This document shows, in pieces, positions 40,373-52,113 of a stretch of 64,000 nt of DNA. Both the position numbers and the translations under genes were made by a program. The notes under the pieces are model-generated. The model was given only the letters and a program-made list of their open reading frames with translations. It searched no databases and was not told the DNA's origin. Every line of letters starts with the position of its first letter. Within the stretch, counting starts at the first letter, position 1. The stretch comes from Nitrosospira sp. (GTDB taxonomy: Bacteria; Pseudomonadota; Gammaproteobacteria; Burkholderiales; Nitrosomonadaceae): contig JACDGV010000004.1 in assembly GCA_013821425.1 (NCBI GenBank), forward strand, positions 1 to 64,000, written 5' to 3'.

Positions 40373-41615
40373 TGCCAGATTTCTTCTTTGGGTACTTCAT
40401 CTCCACATATTCATCGACGATCTGGCGGAACTCTCCCGCAATATTGTCGCCTTTCAGGGTTATTGACTTCTGCCCATCCACGTAAACGGGGGCCACCGGC
40501 CTTTCTCCCGAACCGGGCAGGCTGATGCCAATATTGGCATGCTTGCTTTCCCCGGGTCCGTTGACTACGCAGCCCATCACGGCCAGCGTCATGTTCTCCA
40601 CTCCCTCATATTGCTCGCGCCATACCAGCATCTGGCTGCGCACGTAACCTTGAATGCTTTCCGCCAATTCCTGGAAATAGGTGCTTGTGGTGCGCCCGCA
40701 ACCGGGACATGCCGCTACCAGGGGCACAAAAGCGCGCAGACCCGTTGTTTGTAAAATTTCCTGTGCCACGATCACCTCGCGCGTCCTGTCTCCGCCCGGA
40801 TCGGGCGTCAGCGATATGCGTATGGTATCGCCTATGCCTCCCAGCAGCAGTACGGACAGTGCAGCGGTAGAGGCGACAATTCCCTTGGACCCCATGCCCG
40901 CTTCAGTCAACCCGAGGTGCAGCGCATAATCGCATCGCCCTGCAAGGTCGCGGTAAACGGCAATCAAGTCCCTTACGCCACTCATCTTGCAAGACAATAT
41001 GATTCTGTCGCGACCCAAGCCAATTTCCTCCGCCCGGGCGGCGCTTTCCAGGGCGGAGGTAATCAGCGCTTCGTGCATCACAAGCGTTGCGTCCTTCGGG
41101 TCGCTGGAGCGGGCATTCTCGTCCATCATGCGCACCAGCAGTTCAGGATCAAGGCTGCCCCAGTTCACACCGATACGCACCGGCTTATCGTATTTGCAGG
41201 CCGTTTCGATCAGGATCGAAAACTGTTCGTCGCGTTTTTTGCCATGCCCCACATTACCCGGATTGATGCGGTATTTTGCCAGTGCCCTCGCGCAATCCGG
41301 ATAGTCCGTCACCAGCTTGTGGCCATTGAAGTGAAAATCGCCTATCAGAGGCACCTCGCAGCCCATGTCATCAAGGCGAGCCCGGATACCCGGCACCGCT
41401 TTCGCGGCCTCGGCGGTGTTGACGGTAATTCGCACCAGTTCCGATCCCGCAAGCGCTAGCTGTGCCACCTGTTCGGCGGTGGCGATTTCGTTTTCCGTAT
41501 CGGTATTGGTCATGGATTGCACCACAACCGGTGCACCTCCGCCGATCTTGATAGTACCTACGAGGACACCCACGCTGTTTCGGCGTGGCGGAAAAATATT
41601 CTGTGGCATAGTCAT
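40362..41615 (-). CDS. ispG: (E)-4-hydroxy-3-methylbut-2-enyl-diphosphate synthase
   Basis: IspG is the iron-sulfur enzyme of the MEP isoprenoid pathway that makes HMBPP. The cluster cysteines are in CPGCGRT and GCVVNGPGE. The N-terminal barrel contains VQSMTNTDT and GDFHFNGH. The chain is 417 residues from ATG 41615; an ATG two codons in is equally possible and no strong ribosome-binding site is seen. It overlaps hisS by 11 bases and follows the rodZ-like gene by 32 bases. The pathway feeds hopanoid synthesis through hpnD in this window. Confidence 0.97.
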   Translation of the reverse strand: MTMPQNIFPPRRNSVGVLVGTIKIGGGAPVVVQSMTNTDTENEIATAEQVAQLALAGSELVRITVNTAEAAKAVPGIRARLDDMGCEVPLIGDFHFNGHKLVTDYPDCARALAKYRINPGNVGHGKKRDEQFSILIETACKYDKPVRIGVNWGSLDPELLVRMMDENARSSDPKDATLVMHEALITSALESAARAEEIGLGRDRIILSCKMSGVRDLIAVYRDLAGRCDYALHLGLTEAGMGSKGIVASTAALSVLLLGGIGDTIRISLTPDPGGDRTREVIVAQEILQTTGLRAFVPLVAACPGCGRTTSTYFQELAESIQGYVRSQMLVWREQYEGVENMTLAVMGCVVNGPGESKHANIGISLPGSGERPVAPVYVDGQKSITLKGDNIAGEFRQIVDEYVEMKYPKKKSGNVH

Positions 41616-41647
41616 GATAGGATAAGAATCTTATAAACGTAAAAAAT

Positions 41648-42631
41648 CTAGTTGAGCGACAGCCGCGCCGTCCCGCCATAGGCATTGATGTGAGGCGCGA
41701 GATCAATCGGCTTGTTATTGTAGACCAGCCGGACTTCGGCAGCGTTGCCGATTGTCAGGGAGAATGGCGGTATACCATGCAGCACTTGCTCGGTACCGCG
41801 GGGATTAATTCGAGAAAGAAGCAGTCTGTCTCTGCCATCCCGAGCTTCAACCCAGGATTCCCCCTCAAATATCAAACGCACAGCATGATGGCTGTCAGGG
41901 GCCATATCCGCAGCGAACCCGGTATTTGATGGCGATGGTTTCACGGTTTCGGGGGAAGCGGGATCCGGGGATCCAGAAGCAACCAACGCCGAGGAAGACC
42001 GCTGTGCCAGAGGCGGGGCAGACGGCGGCGCAACGCGTTCCTGTTCAGGAGTCGCAGCTTTCCCGGCGGGTGGTGGAGGGGCAGGCTCAGTGGCCGCAAT
42101 TTCGCCCGGCGATTCAAGCGGCGGCGCTTCCGTTGCCTGCTCGGCCCCCATTTGGGGTGCAACCGTTATGCTTGACTGCTTTTCGACGTTGGTCTCACCG
42201 CCGCGATATACTTCATACATCAGCATCAGTAACGCCAGAACGGTCGCCACTCCGATAATCAAATTGCGTTTCCCGTGTTTCTCGTTTGAAGGGAAGGGGA
42301 TTCCTTCTATTGGATGGGAAATGGTCTGAGCAGGGGCCGCAGGAATCGAGTGCTCCAGCTGCTGCAATAACGGACCCGCGTCCAACTCCAACAACTTGGC
42401 ATAGTTGCGCACGAATCCGCGAAGAAAAGTGCCGCTTGCAAGCTTCGCGTGGTCATCCTCCTCAAGCGCCGTCACTTGCCTCGCCGATAACCGCAGCTGC
42501 CGTGCCGTATCTTCAATGCTCAAGCCCCGTTTCAGCCGCGCGGCTCGCAACAACTGGCCCACGCTTTGTTTTGTTTCGGCTGGCTTCGGCTCCGCGCCCT
42601 GATTGACGCCTTTGTTATCCGGAGCGTCCAT
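41648..42631 (-). CDS. rodZ: RodZ-like helix-turn-helix membrane protein
   Basis: RodZ links MreB filaments to the cell wall machinery and keeps rod shape. The chain (327 residues from ATG 42631) has a cytoplasmic Cro-like HTH (SVGQLLRAARLKRGLSIEDT ... SGTFLRGFVRNYAKLLELD), one membrane helix (NLIIGVATVLALLMLMYEVY), a long proline/alanine-rich periplasmic linker, and a C-terminal DUF4115-type beta domain (WVEARDGRDRLLL). The track start at 42667 adds 12 residues upstream. Position before ispG is typical. The pilus assembly gene often found between rlmN and rodZ is absent here; only an 85-base gap remains. Confidence 0.88.
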   Translation of the reverse strand: MDAPDNKGVNQGAEPKPAETKQSVGQLLRAARLKRGLSIEDTARQLRLSARQVTALEEDDHAKLASGTFLRGFVRNYAKLLELDAGPLLQQLEHSIPAAPAQTISHPIEGIPFPSNEKHGKRNLIIGVATVLALLMLMYEVYRGGETNVEKQSSITVAPQMGAEQATEAPPLESPGEIAATEPAPPPPAGKAATPEQERVAPPSAPPLAQRSSSALVASGSPDPASPETVKPSPSNTGFAADMAPDSHHAVRLIFEGESWVEARDGRDRLLLSRINPRGTEQVLHGIPPFSLTIGNAAEVRLVYNNKPIDLAPHINAYGGTARLSLN

Positions 42632-42716
42632 TACTTGAACCCCAACACGTCGAAATAGCGGCTGCAAGCTACCAGGAGACCGCGTCTGTGTCCGCTAAAT
42701 CCCGGCATTATCTCGC

Positions 42717-43814
42717 TCATCTCGCCATTTTCATCAACCCGCGACTTTCGCGCCGGGTCTTATCGAATACTTTTCCCGCGAGCTGGCCACAGGCAGCGGC
42801 AATGTCGTCGCCTCGTGTCTTGCGTACCGTGGTTACCAGTCCAGCCTCCATCAGCAAATCGCGAAAGCGAGATACCGCTTCCGGCGACGAACGCTTATAA
42901 CCGGAGTTGGGGAATGAATTGAATGGGATCAGGTTGAACTTGCAAGGAGTGTGACGTACCAGTTGCACCAGTTCCCGTGCATGAGCCACGCTGTCATTGA
43001 CACCATCCAGCATAACGTACTCGAAGGTGATGAAATCCCGAGGGGCCGACTGAAGATAGCGCTCGCATGCCGCCAATAATTCCCTGAGCGGGTATTTCCT
43101 GTTTATCGGCACCAATTGATCGCGGAGCGGATCGTTGGGCGCATGTAAAGACACGGCTAATGCGACAGGGCAGCGCTCGCGCAACCGGTCCATGGCGGGT
43201 ACCAGCCCTGAAGTGCTTACGGTGACGCGGCGCCGTGAAAGGCCATAGGCATTATCGTCGAGCATCAGATTGAGCGCGGTTACCACATTTTCGAAATTGG
43301 CCAGCGGCTCGCCCATGCCCATCATCACCACATTAGTGATTGCCCGGTGACGTTCGGACTGACCTTCGGACTCTTCCGCCAGCGCTTTGTTTGCCCACCA
43401 CAACTGGCCAATAATCTCTGCCACCGTCAGGTTGCGGTTGAACCCCTGTCTGCCGGTAGAGCAAAAACTGCATGCCAGCGCGCACCCAACCTGGCTGGAA
43501 ATACAAAGCGTCCCACGATTGGTCTCAGGTATAAAGACGGTCTCGATACCGTTGCCTGCGCCTACCGACAACAGCCACTTGCGGGTGCCGTCTGCAGCGA
43601 AGTGATCGCTCATAACCCGGGGAGGCTCAATCACGGCGGTTGCGGAGAGCTTGTCTCGCAATCCTTTTGCCAAATCACTCATCGCGGTGAAATCGGATTC
43701 ACCGGACCGGTGTATCCAGCGCAGCAACTGCCGTGCGCGGAACGGCCTCTCGTCAATTTCCGCACAGAAACCAGCGAGAGCTTTCGCATCAAAATCGAGG
43801 AGATTGACGCTCAT
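42717..43814 (-). CDS. rlmN: 23S rRNA/tRNA (adenine-C2)-methyltransferase RlmN
   Basis: RlmN is a radical SAM enzyme that methylates A2503 of 23S rRNA and A37 of some tRNAs. The cluster motif CALACSFC (CxxxCxxC) is intact, as is the [12 protein letters not shown]-binding segment; the C-terminal methyl-carrying cysteine is likely that in [10 protein letters not shown]. The 365-residue length is standard. It follows ndk by 21 bases on the same strand. Confidence 0.96.
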   Translation of the reverse strand: MSVNLLDFDAKALAGFCAEIDERPFRARQLLRWIHRSGESDFTAMSDLAKGLRDKLSATAVIEPPRVMSDHFAADGTRKWLLSVGAGNGIETVFIPETNRGTLCISSQVGCALACSFCSTGRQGFNRNLTVAEIIGQLWWANKALAEESEGQSERHRAITNVVMMGMGEPLANFENVVTALNLMLDDNAYGLSRRRVTVSTSGLVPAMDRLRERCPVALAVSLHAPNDPLRDQLVPINRKYPLRELLAACERYLQSAPRDFITFEYVMLDGVNDSVAHARELVQLVRHTPCKFNLIPFNSFPNSGYKRSSPEAVSRFRDLLMEAGLVTTVRKTRGDDIAAACGQLAGKVFDKTRRESRGLMKMAR

Positions 43815-43835
43815 AATATTGAGCTGAGGTCCTTT

Positions 43836-44261
43836 TTATCGAGAATAAATGTTGAATTCCGGAAAAAAATAAGCAATTTCGACCGCCGCAGTTTCAGGCG
43901 CATCGGAGCCATGCACGGCGTTGGCGTCGATGCTGTCCGCAAAATCCGCCCGTATCGTCCCTTTCTCGGCTTTCCCGGGATCGGTTGCGCCCATCAACTG
44001 GCGGTTCTTCCTGATCGCGTGTTCGCCCTCGAGTACTTGCACCATTACCGGTCCGGAAATCATGAATTTCACCAGGTCGTTAAAAAATGGACGTTCCCGA
44101 TGGACTGCATAAAAGCCCTCGGCATCCTCAAGGGAAAGACGTAGCATCCGTGCCGCAATTATTTTTAATCCGGCCCTTTCAAAACGGGAACAGATTTCTC
44201 CTATCACGTTTTTTGCCACCGCATCGGGTTTAATGATAGACAAAGTTCTCTCGACAGCCAT
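43836..44261 (-). CDS. ndk: Nucleoside diphosphate kinase
   Basis: Ndk moves the terminal phosphate between nucleoside triphosphates and diphosphates. The 141-residue product starts [18 protein letters not shown] and has the active-site histidine in [12 protein letters not shown]. The track start at 44435 is too long; ATG 44261 has GGAG seven bases upstream. It leads the ndk-rlmN-rodZ-ispG-hisS-yfgM-bamB-der run. The 251 bases before it, up to the M1 peptidase stop, must hold its promoter, but I see no clear one. Confidence 0.97.
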   Translation of the reverse strand: MAVERTLSIIKPDAVAKNVIGEICSRFERAGLKIIAARMLRLSLEDAEGFYAVHRERPFFNDLVKFMISGPVMVQVLEGEHAIRKNRQLMGATDPGKAEKGTIRADFADSIDANAVHGSDAPETAAVEIAYFFPEFNIYSR

Positions 44262-44512
44262 CAAATACTCCAGTAGAAAAAATGAAGAACCCTCTGGACA
44301 AATCCTCCGCGGAGCTGGCAAAATCGGGATGATCACGAGGCGCGTGACGAAGTTCGCGGCTTGGTCTTCGACGCAAAGAAGTGCAACGCTGAGAGATCGC
44401 CTGGATTGCAGCGCCCCGAAGGGACACTCCCCCAAAGGACATGTTCAGAGGTTTCCCATATTTTAACAAAAAACCAGCTCCTGCACCGGTAAATCTGAGC
44501 CGCCCGGCGATA

Positions 44513-46591
44513 TCAGTCGAGCTTAACCACTTGCGGACGGGTCGGCCAAGCGCCACGGCCGATCATCTTTGCACCGTCGAAAACGATATAGCTCTGGCGG
44601 CCATAGTGTGGCAGCGGCCGTATCAGAGCGGCAAGAGAAACGGCGTCCTTCGCAGACACCGCCGCGAGGGTCACGCCATTCGGCCGGCTTACTGTCCAGA
44701 CCTGGGCCGTACCCTTGCCCTTCATAATGTCGGGCCGCCCCGGCAATTGGTGTTTTCGCAGCCAGGCATCCACCTGGTCCTCCAGGCCGATCACCAGCAA
44801 TGGGACAGCAGGAGGCTTATCACTTCCTGAAACGAGTTCTGGTGTGCGGTTTTGGAGTTTCGAGGCAAGCATTTCGGCGGCGCCACGCGCCTCCCCGCTT
44901 TCCGGGAGCAGAACGGTCGCGGTTGTCTGGTCTACCATAACCTGGCGAAGAATCGGCGGAGCCTCGTCGGGCAGCAAGCGCCTGAACAACCGGAGATCGG
45001 GATCAAGCATTACCTGCAGCGGCCGGGCGCGGACATCGAAAGTGAAGACCTGCTGCATGGCTTCCAGGTCAAGCGCATGAAATTCCTCGCCCTCGGCGGT
45101 ACGAATCGCAATCGGCACCCGCAACCGATACACCGGCGCCCCTTGTTCCAATGTGACCCTGACACGATGCTGACCCGAATTTGACTTCTCGACCCCGGAT
45201 TCCGAAATCCGTAGCATAGGCGCACCAGCCCGCGTGAGCCACTGGTCGAAGAAGACATCCAGATCCTGCCCGGATGTGGTCCGGAACGCGCGCCGCAAAT
45301 CCATCCACGAGGCGATACGGAAGCGCTGCTCGCGCCAGAAGTTCTGAAGCGCTCGATCGAAGGTTTCGCGTCCAAGCAAATCGCGCAGCATCAGAAATAC
45401 CATTGCGGCTTTGTTGTAGCCAACAATCTGGGTTGCCCCATGCGTACGCGAAGTAAACGTGGTGAGAGGCGCATCCTGTCCCGGCGCCAGTGCGGCAAAA
45501 TCCCGCAACCAGCCCCGGCGCATGTCTCGCGCAGCGTCGGGGCCTTCACGCTCCTTGTACGCGTAGTCCGCCATGAAAGTGGTCAGCCCCTCGGACCAGT
45601 TGCCCTGCTTATAATCAGGATACACGCCGTTTCCCCACCAGTTATGCAGCACCTCATGACCCAGCGAGGTGGAGCGGATGAAGGGCAGCCGCAGCACTTC
45701 CACTCCAAGATAAGTGAGCGTCGGCATCCCAAAGCCTGTGGGCGTAGGGCTCGACACGACACTAAATTCCGTAAACGGGTACTCCCCGATCCAGGATTCA
45801 TAGAGTTCGATATAGTCTTTCACGGAATCAAGGTACACTGGGGCGAGATCCGCGATTCGGGGATGAAAATAGGCTCGCAACTGGATCGGCTTATCCCCCG
45901 CGCCTCGCATCGTCCGCGTTTCGACAGTGTAGGGACCTGCCATGAGATCGATGCCGCCTGTCGGGGACGGAAAGTCGAAACGGGCACGGTATCCCGCGTC
46001 CGACTCGGATTCCTCAGTAAGGCGACCCGCTACAATGCCGCGCTGTCCGGCCGGAAGCTCTATCGTTACCCGATAGCTGGCGAGCTTTCCGGCAAGGTAT
46101 GGATACCAGCCGCTTGAATCCGGCAAGAAAGTGCCTTCGTCGCCGGTTGTCGGCTCGTTTCTTCCCAGCGTCTGCTGATGATCGAGCAAGGTATCGAGGG
46201 CAGAGAGTCCGCCGCGCCAGTGAATCTCGATGCGTCGCGGCACTTTCTCCTCGCCCAGGATGCGCCACGCGCGCATCTGTCCCATGCTTGCGGACGAGCC
46301 AAGCGGCGCCCCATCGACCCGCGCCTGCATCACTTCAAAACGCCGACCCAGCACCAGGGTCAACTCTTCGGAGGTATTCGCGGTGATAACGCTGCGCCCC
46401 TCCAACCTGCGCGTCGCGGGGTCAATACGTACGCTTATATCATATTCGACCCCTGCGGCATCCGATGCCTCGGCGGAGGTCGAGACGGGGGTAGCGGCGG
46501 TGCCAGCCGCCGCAATCATCGCAAGCAGAATAATTGCTATCCCCTTCCAGGCATTCCAGTGAAACGCCGCCAGCTTCGTCAACAGCTTCAT
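44513..46591 (-). CDS. M1 family (gluzincin) metallopeptidase, exported
   Basis: The zinc motif HEVLHNWWGNG and the downstream glutamate in GNWSEGLTTFMADYAY match M1 aminopeptidases. The GxMEN substrate motif is not clear, so exact aminopeptidase activity is uncertain. The N-terminus has a signal peptide (AIILLAMIAAAGTAA), implying a periplasmic or secreted enzyme. About 130 C-terminal residues after the catalytic part have no recognised domain. ATG 46591 has AGGTCAGAA in front and overlaps the stop of the ChaN-like gene as ATGA, so the two are made together. It has 692 residues. Confidence 0.85.
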   Translation of the reverse strand: MKLLTKLAAFHWNAWKGIAIILLAMIAAAGTAATPVSTSAEASDAAGVEYDISVRIDPATRRLEGRSVITANTSEELTLVLGRRFEVMQARVDGAPLGSSASMGQMRAWRILGEEKVPRRIEIHWRGGLSALDTLLDHQQTLGRNEPTTGDEGTFLPDSSGWYPYLAGKLASYRVTIELPAGQRGIVAGRLTEESESDAGYRARFDFPSPTGGIDLMAGPYTVETRTMRGAGDKPIQLRAYFHPRIADLAPVYLDSVKDYIELYESWIGEYPFTEFSVVSSPTPTGFGMPTLTYLGVEVLRLPFIRSTSLGHEVLHNWWGNGVYPDYKQGNWSEGLTTFMADYAYKEREGPDAARDMRRGWLRDFAALAPGQDAPLTTFTSRTHGATQIVGYNKAAMVFLMLRDLLGRETFDRALQNFWREQRFRIASWMDLRRAFRTTSGQDLDVFFDQWLTRAGAPMLRISESGVEKSNSGQHRVRVTLEQGAPVYRLRVPIAIRTAEGEEFHALDLEAMQQVFTFDVRARPLQVMLDPDLRLFRRLLPDEAPPILRQVMVDQTTATVLLPESGEARGAAEMLASKLQNRTPELVSGSDKPPAVPLLVIGLEDQVDAWLRKHQLPGRPDIMKGKGTAQVWTVSRPNGVTLAAVSAKDAVSLAALIRPLPHYGRQSYIVFDGAKMIGRGAWPTRPQVVKLD

Positions 46592-47844
46592 TTCTGACCT
46601 GCTGGAAACTTCGCAATAATCTCGGTCACATCGCTGCCGCGTTTCACTTTCAGCGGCAACCATGTTCCCGGTGCCTGGCGTTTTACAATCGTTACAATAT
46701 CCTCGTTTCGCTTGATCGCCATGCCGGCGGCTTCGCTGATCACGTCAGCGTCGCGAACGCCAGCTTGCTCGGCAATGCTCCCCTTCTCCACCTGCAACAC
46801 GCGAGCACCGCCGTCTTGCGCCATTTCGAAGCGGATACCCAGACGCTGCCGCGGCGGCTCATGCGAGGCACCTGATAACGACGCGATACCAAATATCGCG
46901 TCGGCTATTCCCTCGCTGATCTGATCGCAAGCCATGCCGGTATTCCAGGGCAGTAACGTTCCGACGTCGGTTATTCCGAGGTCTTTCAGTTGGTGCGGGA
47001 CGCCATAACCATGCTTGATATGCCCTGATCCCATGATTCCAACCACAAGTGGACGCCCCGGGCGTTCCAGCGCCGAATGTATCGCCTGCGCCATCGCGCG
47101 GTCCCAGAGCTGCTGACCTTCGACAAAGCGCAGGAAATCGGGATCATCCCGGTTGACCTCGCCCTTCTTCCTGCCTTCACGCGGATGCTGCCCGTAAATT
47201 GGCAGCAGGTAGCCGAGGTACGCGGCGCTAGGCGCAGCAGGGAGCGTAACGCCTTCCCGCTCATTCTCCGGAACGCCACTTAAACCCTTTGCCGCAACAG
47301 TCCGCCTCAAACCGGTATCAATATTGAGAGCTATCATTGGCACCCGGTTCATGCGTGCAAAATGAAACAAGGGCAAGTAGAGATGCGGGTCCGCGCCCCA
47401 GACAGTGTTCCAATCCGAAGCGGAAAGAAATTGCGACTCGGTGAGTTCGCCCGCCACCCACTGATCGAGCGCTGACTGCACGCGCCGCGGAAACATCTCG
47501 AAACCGATCACCATGTCCGGCCGTGCCGTATGCAGAGCCGCCAGCGTCTGCAATTGCCAGCGGTGGTGTTCAGTGTTATCGTGCGCCTCGCCCAGCAGCA
47601 CCACGGATTGCCGGGCACCGCGAGCGATGACTTCGGCACCGTATTTTCTGCCAGCGCCGGGCGCCAGCCAGCTACCTACTGGAGCGCACCCCATACTTTC
47701 CTTATCCTTCCCGCCGGCATTCGTTTGCGCCCACGCGATATTGTGGGAAACGCCCGACGCAAATAATGCGAGTGTGAGAAACACGTTGAAGAGGGCAAAG
47801 AAAGCATTCTGAAAAATTTTCAAGGCGGATAACTCCTTTATCAA
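46588..47844 (-). CDS. ChaN-like heme-binding domain protein with C-terminal PDZ domain
   Basis: The chain has a signal peptide (AFFALFNVFLTLALFASGV), a ChaN/DUF399 domain (VVLLGEAHDNTEHHRWQ, VIGFEMFPRRVQ, VGIMGSGHIKHGYGVP) and a C-terminal PDZ-like domain (GARVLQVEKGSIAEQAGVRD). ChaN of Campylobacter is an iron-regulated heme-binding lipoprotein; here no lipobox is obvious. The PDZ suggests a protein partner, perhaps the coupled M1 peptidase. It has 418 residues. It lies 84 bases after purL and overlaps the peptidase gene. Confidence 0.85.
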   Translation of the reverse strand: MIKELSALKIFQNAFFALFNVFLTLALFASGVSHNIAWAQTNAGGKDKESMGCAPVGSWLAPGAGRKYGAEVIARGARQSVVLLGEAHDNTEHHRWQLQTLAALHTARPDMVIGFEMFPRRVQSALDQWVAGELTESQFLSASDWNTVWGADPHLYLPLFHFARMNRVPMIALNIDTGLRRTVAAKGLSGVPENEREGVTLPAAPSAAYLGYLLPIYGQHPREGRKKGEVNRDDPDFLRFVEGQQLWDRAMAQAIHSALERPGRPLVVGIMGSGHIKHGYGVPHQLKDLGITDVGTLLPWNTGMACDQISEGIADAIFGIASLSGASHEPPRQRLGIRFEMAQDGGARVLQVEKGSIAEQAGVRDADVISEAAGMAIKRNEDIVTIVKRQAPGTWLPLKVKRGSDVTEIIAKFPAGQK

Positions 47845-47928
47845 TTAACGAACTCTTCCCTTGTACTGCGCCTCAGCGGCAACTACGCGCGGACCTGAAA
47901 CGCCGCCGACCTGAGGCCTGTTCGATCA

Positions 47929-50900
47929 CTACCCTACCCATTTACGCGCATTCCTGAACATCCGCATCCACGGCGCGTCCTCCCTCCAACCGGGTTGCCA
48001 CGAGTGCTGAGCAGCGCGAAACCCCCGTTCGGGGTGAGGCATGAGTATGGTGAATCGGCCGTCCGGTGTCGTCACGCCAGCAACGCCCCGGGGAGACCCG
48101 CTCGGGTTTAGCGGATAAGCTTCGGTAGGTTCGCCCCTGTTATCCACATAGCGCAGTGCAATCAGGGATGAGATTAACGAGACACTGTTCCTGCCGGAAA
48201 ATTCCGCATAACCTTCTCCGTGTGCGACCGCGATCGGCATCCGGCTTCCGGCCATGCCGTCAAGGAATACCGACGGGCCTTGCTGTACCTCCACCATGAC
48301 AAAGCGCGCCTCGAACTGCTCCGACTTATTTCGCCTAAATTTCGGCCAGTTCGCGGCGCCCGGAATAATTTGCCGCACGTTGCTCATCATTTGGCACCCA
48401 TTGCACACGCCAAGAGCAAAGGTATCGGTTCGCGAAAAAAAAGCCTCAAACTCGTCGCGCGCGCGCGCGTTAAACAGGATCGAGCTGGCCCAGCCTTCCC
48501 CCGCCCCGAGCACGTCGCCGTAAGAAAAACCGCCACATGCGGCAAAACCTCGGTAGTCCTTCAGGGAAACGCGCCCCCCGATGATATCGCTCATGTGCAC
48601 GTCGCTCGCGGCAAATCCGGCGCGATGAAAGGCTGCAGCCATTTCCACATGACCATTCACGCCCTGTTCGCGCAAAATGGCAATTCTGGGCCTGTTGCCT
48701 TTGTGAATGCAGGGTGCGGAAATGTCGTCGTCGACGTCAAAACTCAGCTCCACGTGCAATCCGGGGTCGGCCACGTCGAGTATGCGGTCGTATTCCTGTT
48801 GCGCGCAGTCCGGGTTGTCGCGCAGCTTCTGCATCTGGTAAGTGGTTTCGGACCAGGCCCGATGCAGATCGACACGCTTCTCGGCGAACAGCGGCTTATT
48901 GTCGCGCAGAAAACGGATTTCATCCGAATCGTTCAGACCGCCGACGACAATACCCAGGCCGCACAAGCCTTCTTCCGCCAGAATATCGAGCACATTACGG
49001 CGATGTTCTGTCCTTATCTGGATTACCGCGCCTAATTCCTCACTGAACAAGACGCCCATGATACGCGCAAGGAATCTTTCACCCCGCGCTTCCGGCCGCA
49101 ATCCGCAATCCTTGACATCATCATCGGACGCATCGAAACACAGCTGGTCAAGATTGACGGTAACGCCAACGTGGCCAGCGAAAGCCATTTCACACAACAC
49201 TGCGAACATACCGCCGTCGGAGCGGTCATGATACGCCAGTATCCTGTTTTCCCGGTTCAAGCGTTGTATGGCATTGAAAAAACCCCTCAGTTTTTCCGCC
49301 CCCGCCACCCCCGCCAAATCCGGGGCGTCATCGCCTACCTGCTTGTAAACCTGGGCCAGCGCCGAACCGCCCAAGCGGTTACGGCCTGCTCCCAGATCGA
49401 TCAGCAGAAGTTCCGTTTCGCCATAGCCGATACGCAATTGCGGCGTAAGCGTTTTGCGCGTGTCCGTTACTCTCGCAAACGCCGAAACGATCAGCGATAG
49501 CGGCGCGGTTACTTCTTTCCTTATTGCCTTCCCCCCATCACAGGCCTCCGCTTCCCATACCGTCTTCATCGACAGGGAGTCCTTGCCCACCGGAATACTG
49601 ATTCCCAGCCGGGGACACAACTCCATGCCGACCGCGCGGACTGCATCGAACAGGGCCGCATCCTCGCCAGGGTGGCCCGCCGCCGCCATCCAGTTGGCGG
49701 AAAGCTTGATCTCCCCTATGTGCTGGATCAATGCGGCGGCGATGTTGGTAATTGCCTCGCCCACCGCCATTCTTCCCGCCGCAGCGGGATCAATCAGGGC
49801 CACCGGCGTTCGTTCGCCGATCGCAAAGGCTTCGCCCAGATAAGTGCAGTAACCCATCAGCGTCACAGCGACATCCGAAACCGGGACCTGCCAGGGGCCC
49901 ACCATCTGGTCGCGTGCAGTCATGCCGCCAACACTGCGGTCCGCGATGCTGATGAGAAAGGTTTTATCCGCCACGGCAGGCAGCCGAAGTACCCGGTATG
50001 CCGCCTCACGCAGATTCAATCCCGCCACATTGAATGGCACCAGCACTTTCCGGACATGCGTGGCCTCGCGCGTCATTTTCGGCAGCTTGCCAAGCAGGAT
50101 TGAAAGATCCATATCCACCGGCCGGTTGCCGAATACAGGGTCGGCCAGAATGAGCTGTTGTTCCGCGGTCGCCGTGCCGACTACCGCAAATGGGCAGCGT
50201 TCGCGCTCGCAAATCGCCCGGAACAATTCCAGCGACTCCCGCCTGATTGCAAGCACGTAGCGTTCCTGGGATTCATTGCTCCAGATCTGCATGGGAGACA
50301 TCCCCGGCTCTTCCGAGGGGATGTCACGAAGATTCAGGCACCCCCCCCGTCGCGAATTATGCAGCAGTTCCGGCAGCGCATTGGATAGACCGCCCGCACC
50401 GACGTCGTGGATCGAAAGAATAGGATTAGGCTCGCCCCGTCTTTCCATCTGCCAGCAGTTGTCGATGACTTCCTGCGCGCGCCGCTCCATTTCCGGGTTG
50501 CCACGTTGCACCGAATCGAAATCCAGATCTTCCGCGTTCGTGCCGGTATCCATGCTGGAAGCCGCACCTCCGCCAAGACCGATCAACATTCCCGGGCCGC
50601 CCAATTGAATCAGCAGCGCACCGACCGAAAACTCCTCCTTGAATGCGTGGCCCTCGGCGATATGCCCGAGCCCCCCGGCCAGCATGATCGGTTTGTGGTA
50701 GCCGCGCATCTCGCCGCCAACATACTCTTCGAAGGTGCGAAAATAGCCGGCCAGATTGGGCCGCCCAAACTCATTGTTGAACGCCGCGCCGCCCACCGGC
50801 CCTTCCAGCATAATTTGCAGAGCCGAGGCGATGCGGGAGGGTTTGCCGTAGGAGTGATCGGTCTCCGCTTGCCGGTGCACTTCCCACGGCTGAACGAATG

Positions 50901-51957
50901 CCGGAATATTCAGGTTGGAAACGGAGAAGCCGCAGAGCCCGGCCCTCGGTTTGGCGCCGCGTCCAGTAGCACCCTCATCGCGTATTTCCCCGCCGACACC
51001 CGTTGCGGCACCCGGGTAGGGAGCAATAGCGGTGGGATGGTTGTGGGTTTCCACCTTCATCAGGATGTGCGTTTGTTCATCGCTATAATCATAGACATTA
51101 CCCTCGCCAGGGTAGAAGCGAGCGACCCCTGCCCCTTCGATGATGGCGGAGTTATCCGAGTAAGCGACCACTGTGCCTTCCGGGCTCTGCTGGTGGGTAT
51201 TGCGAATCATGGAAAAGAGAGATCTTGCTCCAGGCTCGCCGTCTATCACCCAGTCAGCGTTAAAAATCTTGTGACGGCAATGCTCCGAATTAGCCTGGGC
51301 AAACATCATCAGTTCCACATCGGTGGGGTCGCGCCCGATACGAAGGAAATATTCCGCGAAGTAATCGATTTCGTCGGACGATAACGCAAGGCCCATTTCA
51401 TTGTTGGTCTTTTCCAACGCGGCTCTTCCGCTCGAGAGCACATCTACTGTTTGGAGCGAAGCAGGATCGAAATGCCTGAACAGTTTGTCCGCGTGCTCGA
51501 ATGAAGCGAGCACTGCCTCGGTCATGCGGTCGTGTATTAGCGGGATTGCTGCCTCCCTGGCACTGGAGCGTTCTTCCACTGAAATGTTGTCTTTAGTCCC
51601 TATATAAAATGCCACGCCTCGCTCCAGCCGTTCCACCGCGTCCAGCCCGCAGTGGCGAGCGATATCGGTAGCTTTGGTGGACCACGGTGATATCGTGCCC
51701 GGCCTGGGCACGACCAGCAGCAGTTCGCCTTCGGGATATCCGATATGATCCGCTCCGCATCCTCCTGGAGCGCACTTGAGCAGCTTTTCAAGAATGGTGG
51801 CTTCCTTTTTCCGCAGCGTGCGTGCGACCGCGCAAAAATACCAATATTCCGCATAAATATGGGAAACTTGCGGAGCAACGCTTGAAAAAATGCGCGCCAG
51901 CTTTTCGAGACGGAATGGAGGTAGGGCGCTACCACCGCGAAGGCGAAGCATTGGCAT
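47929..51957 (-). CDS. purL: Phosphoribosylformylglycinamidine synthase
   Basis: This large single-chain PurL (1342 residues) makes FGAM from FGAR, ATP and glutamine in purine synthesis. The synthetase domains include [20 protein letters not shown] and [16 protein letters not shown]. The C-terminal glutaminase has the nucleophile in [12 protein letters not shown] and the histidine in PHPERGF. The ATG at 51957 or the one two codons later could be the start; neither has a good ribosome-binding site. The gene is divergent from nnrDE and leads toward the ChaN-peptidase pair. Confidence 0.97.
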   Translation of the reverse strand: MPMLRLRGGSALPPFRLEKLARIFSSVAPQVSHIYAEYWYFCAVARTLRKKEATILEKLLKCAPGGCGADHIGYPEGELLLVVPRPGTISPWSTKATDIARHCGLDAVERLERGVAFYIGTKDNISVEERSSAREAAIPLIHDRMTEAVLASFEHADKLFRHFDPASLQTVDVLSSGRAALEKTNNEMGLALSSDEIDYFAEYFLRIGRDPTDVELMMFAQANSEHCRHKIFNADWVIDGEPGARSLFSMIRNTHQQSPEGTVVAYSDNSAIIEGAGVARFYPGEGNVYDYSDEQTHILMKVETHNHPTAIAPYPGAATGVGGEIRDEGATGRGAKPRAGLCGFSVSNLNIPAFVQPWEVHRQAETDHSYGKPSRIASALQIMLEGPVGGAAFNNEFGRPNLAGYFRTFEEYVGGEMRGYHKPIMLAGGLGHIAEGHAFKEEFSVGALLIQLGGPGMLIGLGGGAASSMDTGTNAEDLDFDSVQRGNPEMERRAQEVIDNCWQMERRGEPNPILSIHDVGAGGLSNALPELLHNSRRGGCLNLRDIPSEEPGMSPMQIWSNESQERYVLAIRRESLELFRAICERERCPFAVVGTATAEQQLILADPVFGNRPVDMDLSILLGKLPKMTREATHVRKVLVPFNVAGLNLREAAYRVLRLPAVADKTFLISIADRSVGGMTARDQMVGPWQVPVSDVAVTLMGYCTYLGEAFAIGERTPVALIDPAAAGRMAVGEAITNIAAALIQHIGEIKLSANWMAAAGHPGEDAALFDAVRAVGMELCPRLGISIPVGKDSLSMKTVWEAEACDGGKAIRKEVTAPLSLIVSAFARVTDTRKTLTPQLRIGYGETELLLIDLGAGRNRLGGSALAQVYKQVGDDAPDLAGVAGAEKLRGFFNAIQRLNRENRILAYHDRSDGGMFAVLCEMAFAGHVGVTVNLDQLCFDASDDDVKDCGLRPEARGERFLARIMGVLFSEELGAVIQIRTEHRRNVLDILAEEGLCGLGIVVGGLNDSDEIRFLRDNKPLFAEKRVDLHRAWSETTYQMQKLRDNPDCAQQEYDRILDVADPGLHVELSFDVDDDISAPCIHKGNRPRIAILREQGVNGHVEMAAAFHRAGFAASDVHMSDIIGGRVSLKDYRGFAACGGFSYGDVLGAGEGWASSILFNARARDEFEAFFSRTDTFALGVCNGCQMMSNVRQIIPGAANWPKFRRNKSEQFEARFVMVEVQQGPSVFLDGMAGSRMPIAVAHGEGYAEFSGRNSVSLISSLIALRYVDNRGEPTEAYPLNPSGSPRGVAGVTTPDGRFTILMPHPERGFRAAQHSWQPGWREDAPWMRMFRNARKWVG

Positions 51958-52028
51958 TAGGTCGGCGGGTTAAACCGGAGATTTTACACGAGAAGGGCAA
52001 CTCCCCGCAGCCCAAGCGGTTGGAGCCG

Positions 52029-52063
52029 CTAAGGAAGCCTGAACAGCGTTCGAAGCCCTGAAC
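52029..52063 (+). repeat. dispersed repeat, degenerate double copy
   Basis: CTAAGGAAG-CCTGAAC (52029-52044, one C missing relative to the other copies) is followed by GAAGCCCTGAAC (52052-52063). Both sit in the 156-base gap between divergent purL and nnrDE. Confidence 0.55.
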
Positions 52064-52113
52064 AACGTTCGACACCCTGGAGCATTTCGGCAGAATCCGG
52101 GTATAGGGAAAGC

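Noticed and set aside
50407-51384. 325-codon plus-strand ORF opposite purL
   Set aside because: It is antisense to conserved PurL domains and shows no protein-like features.
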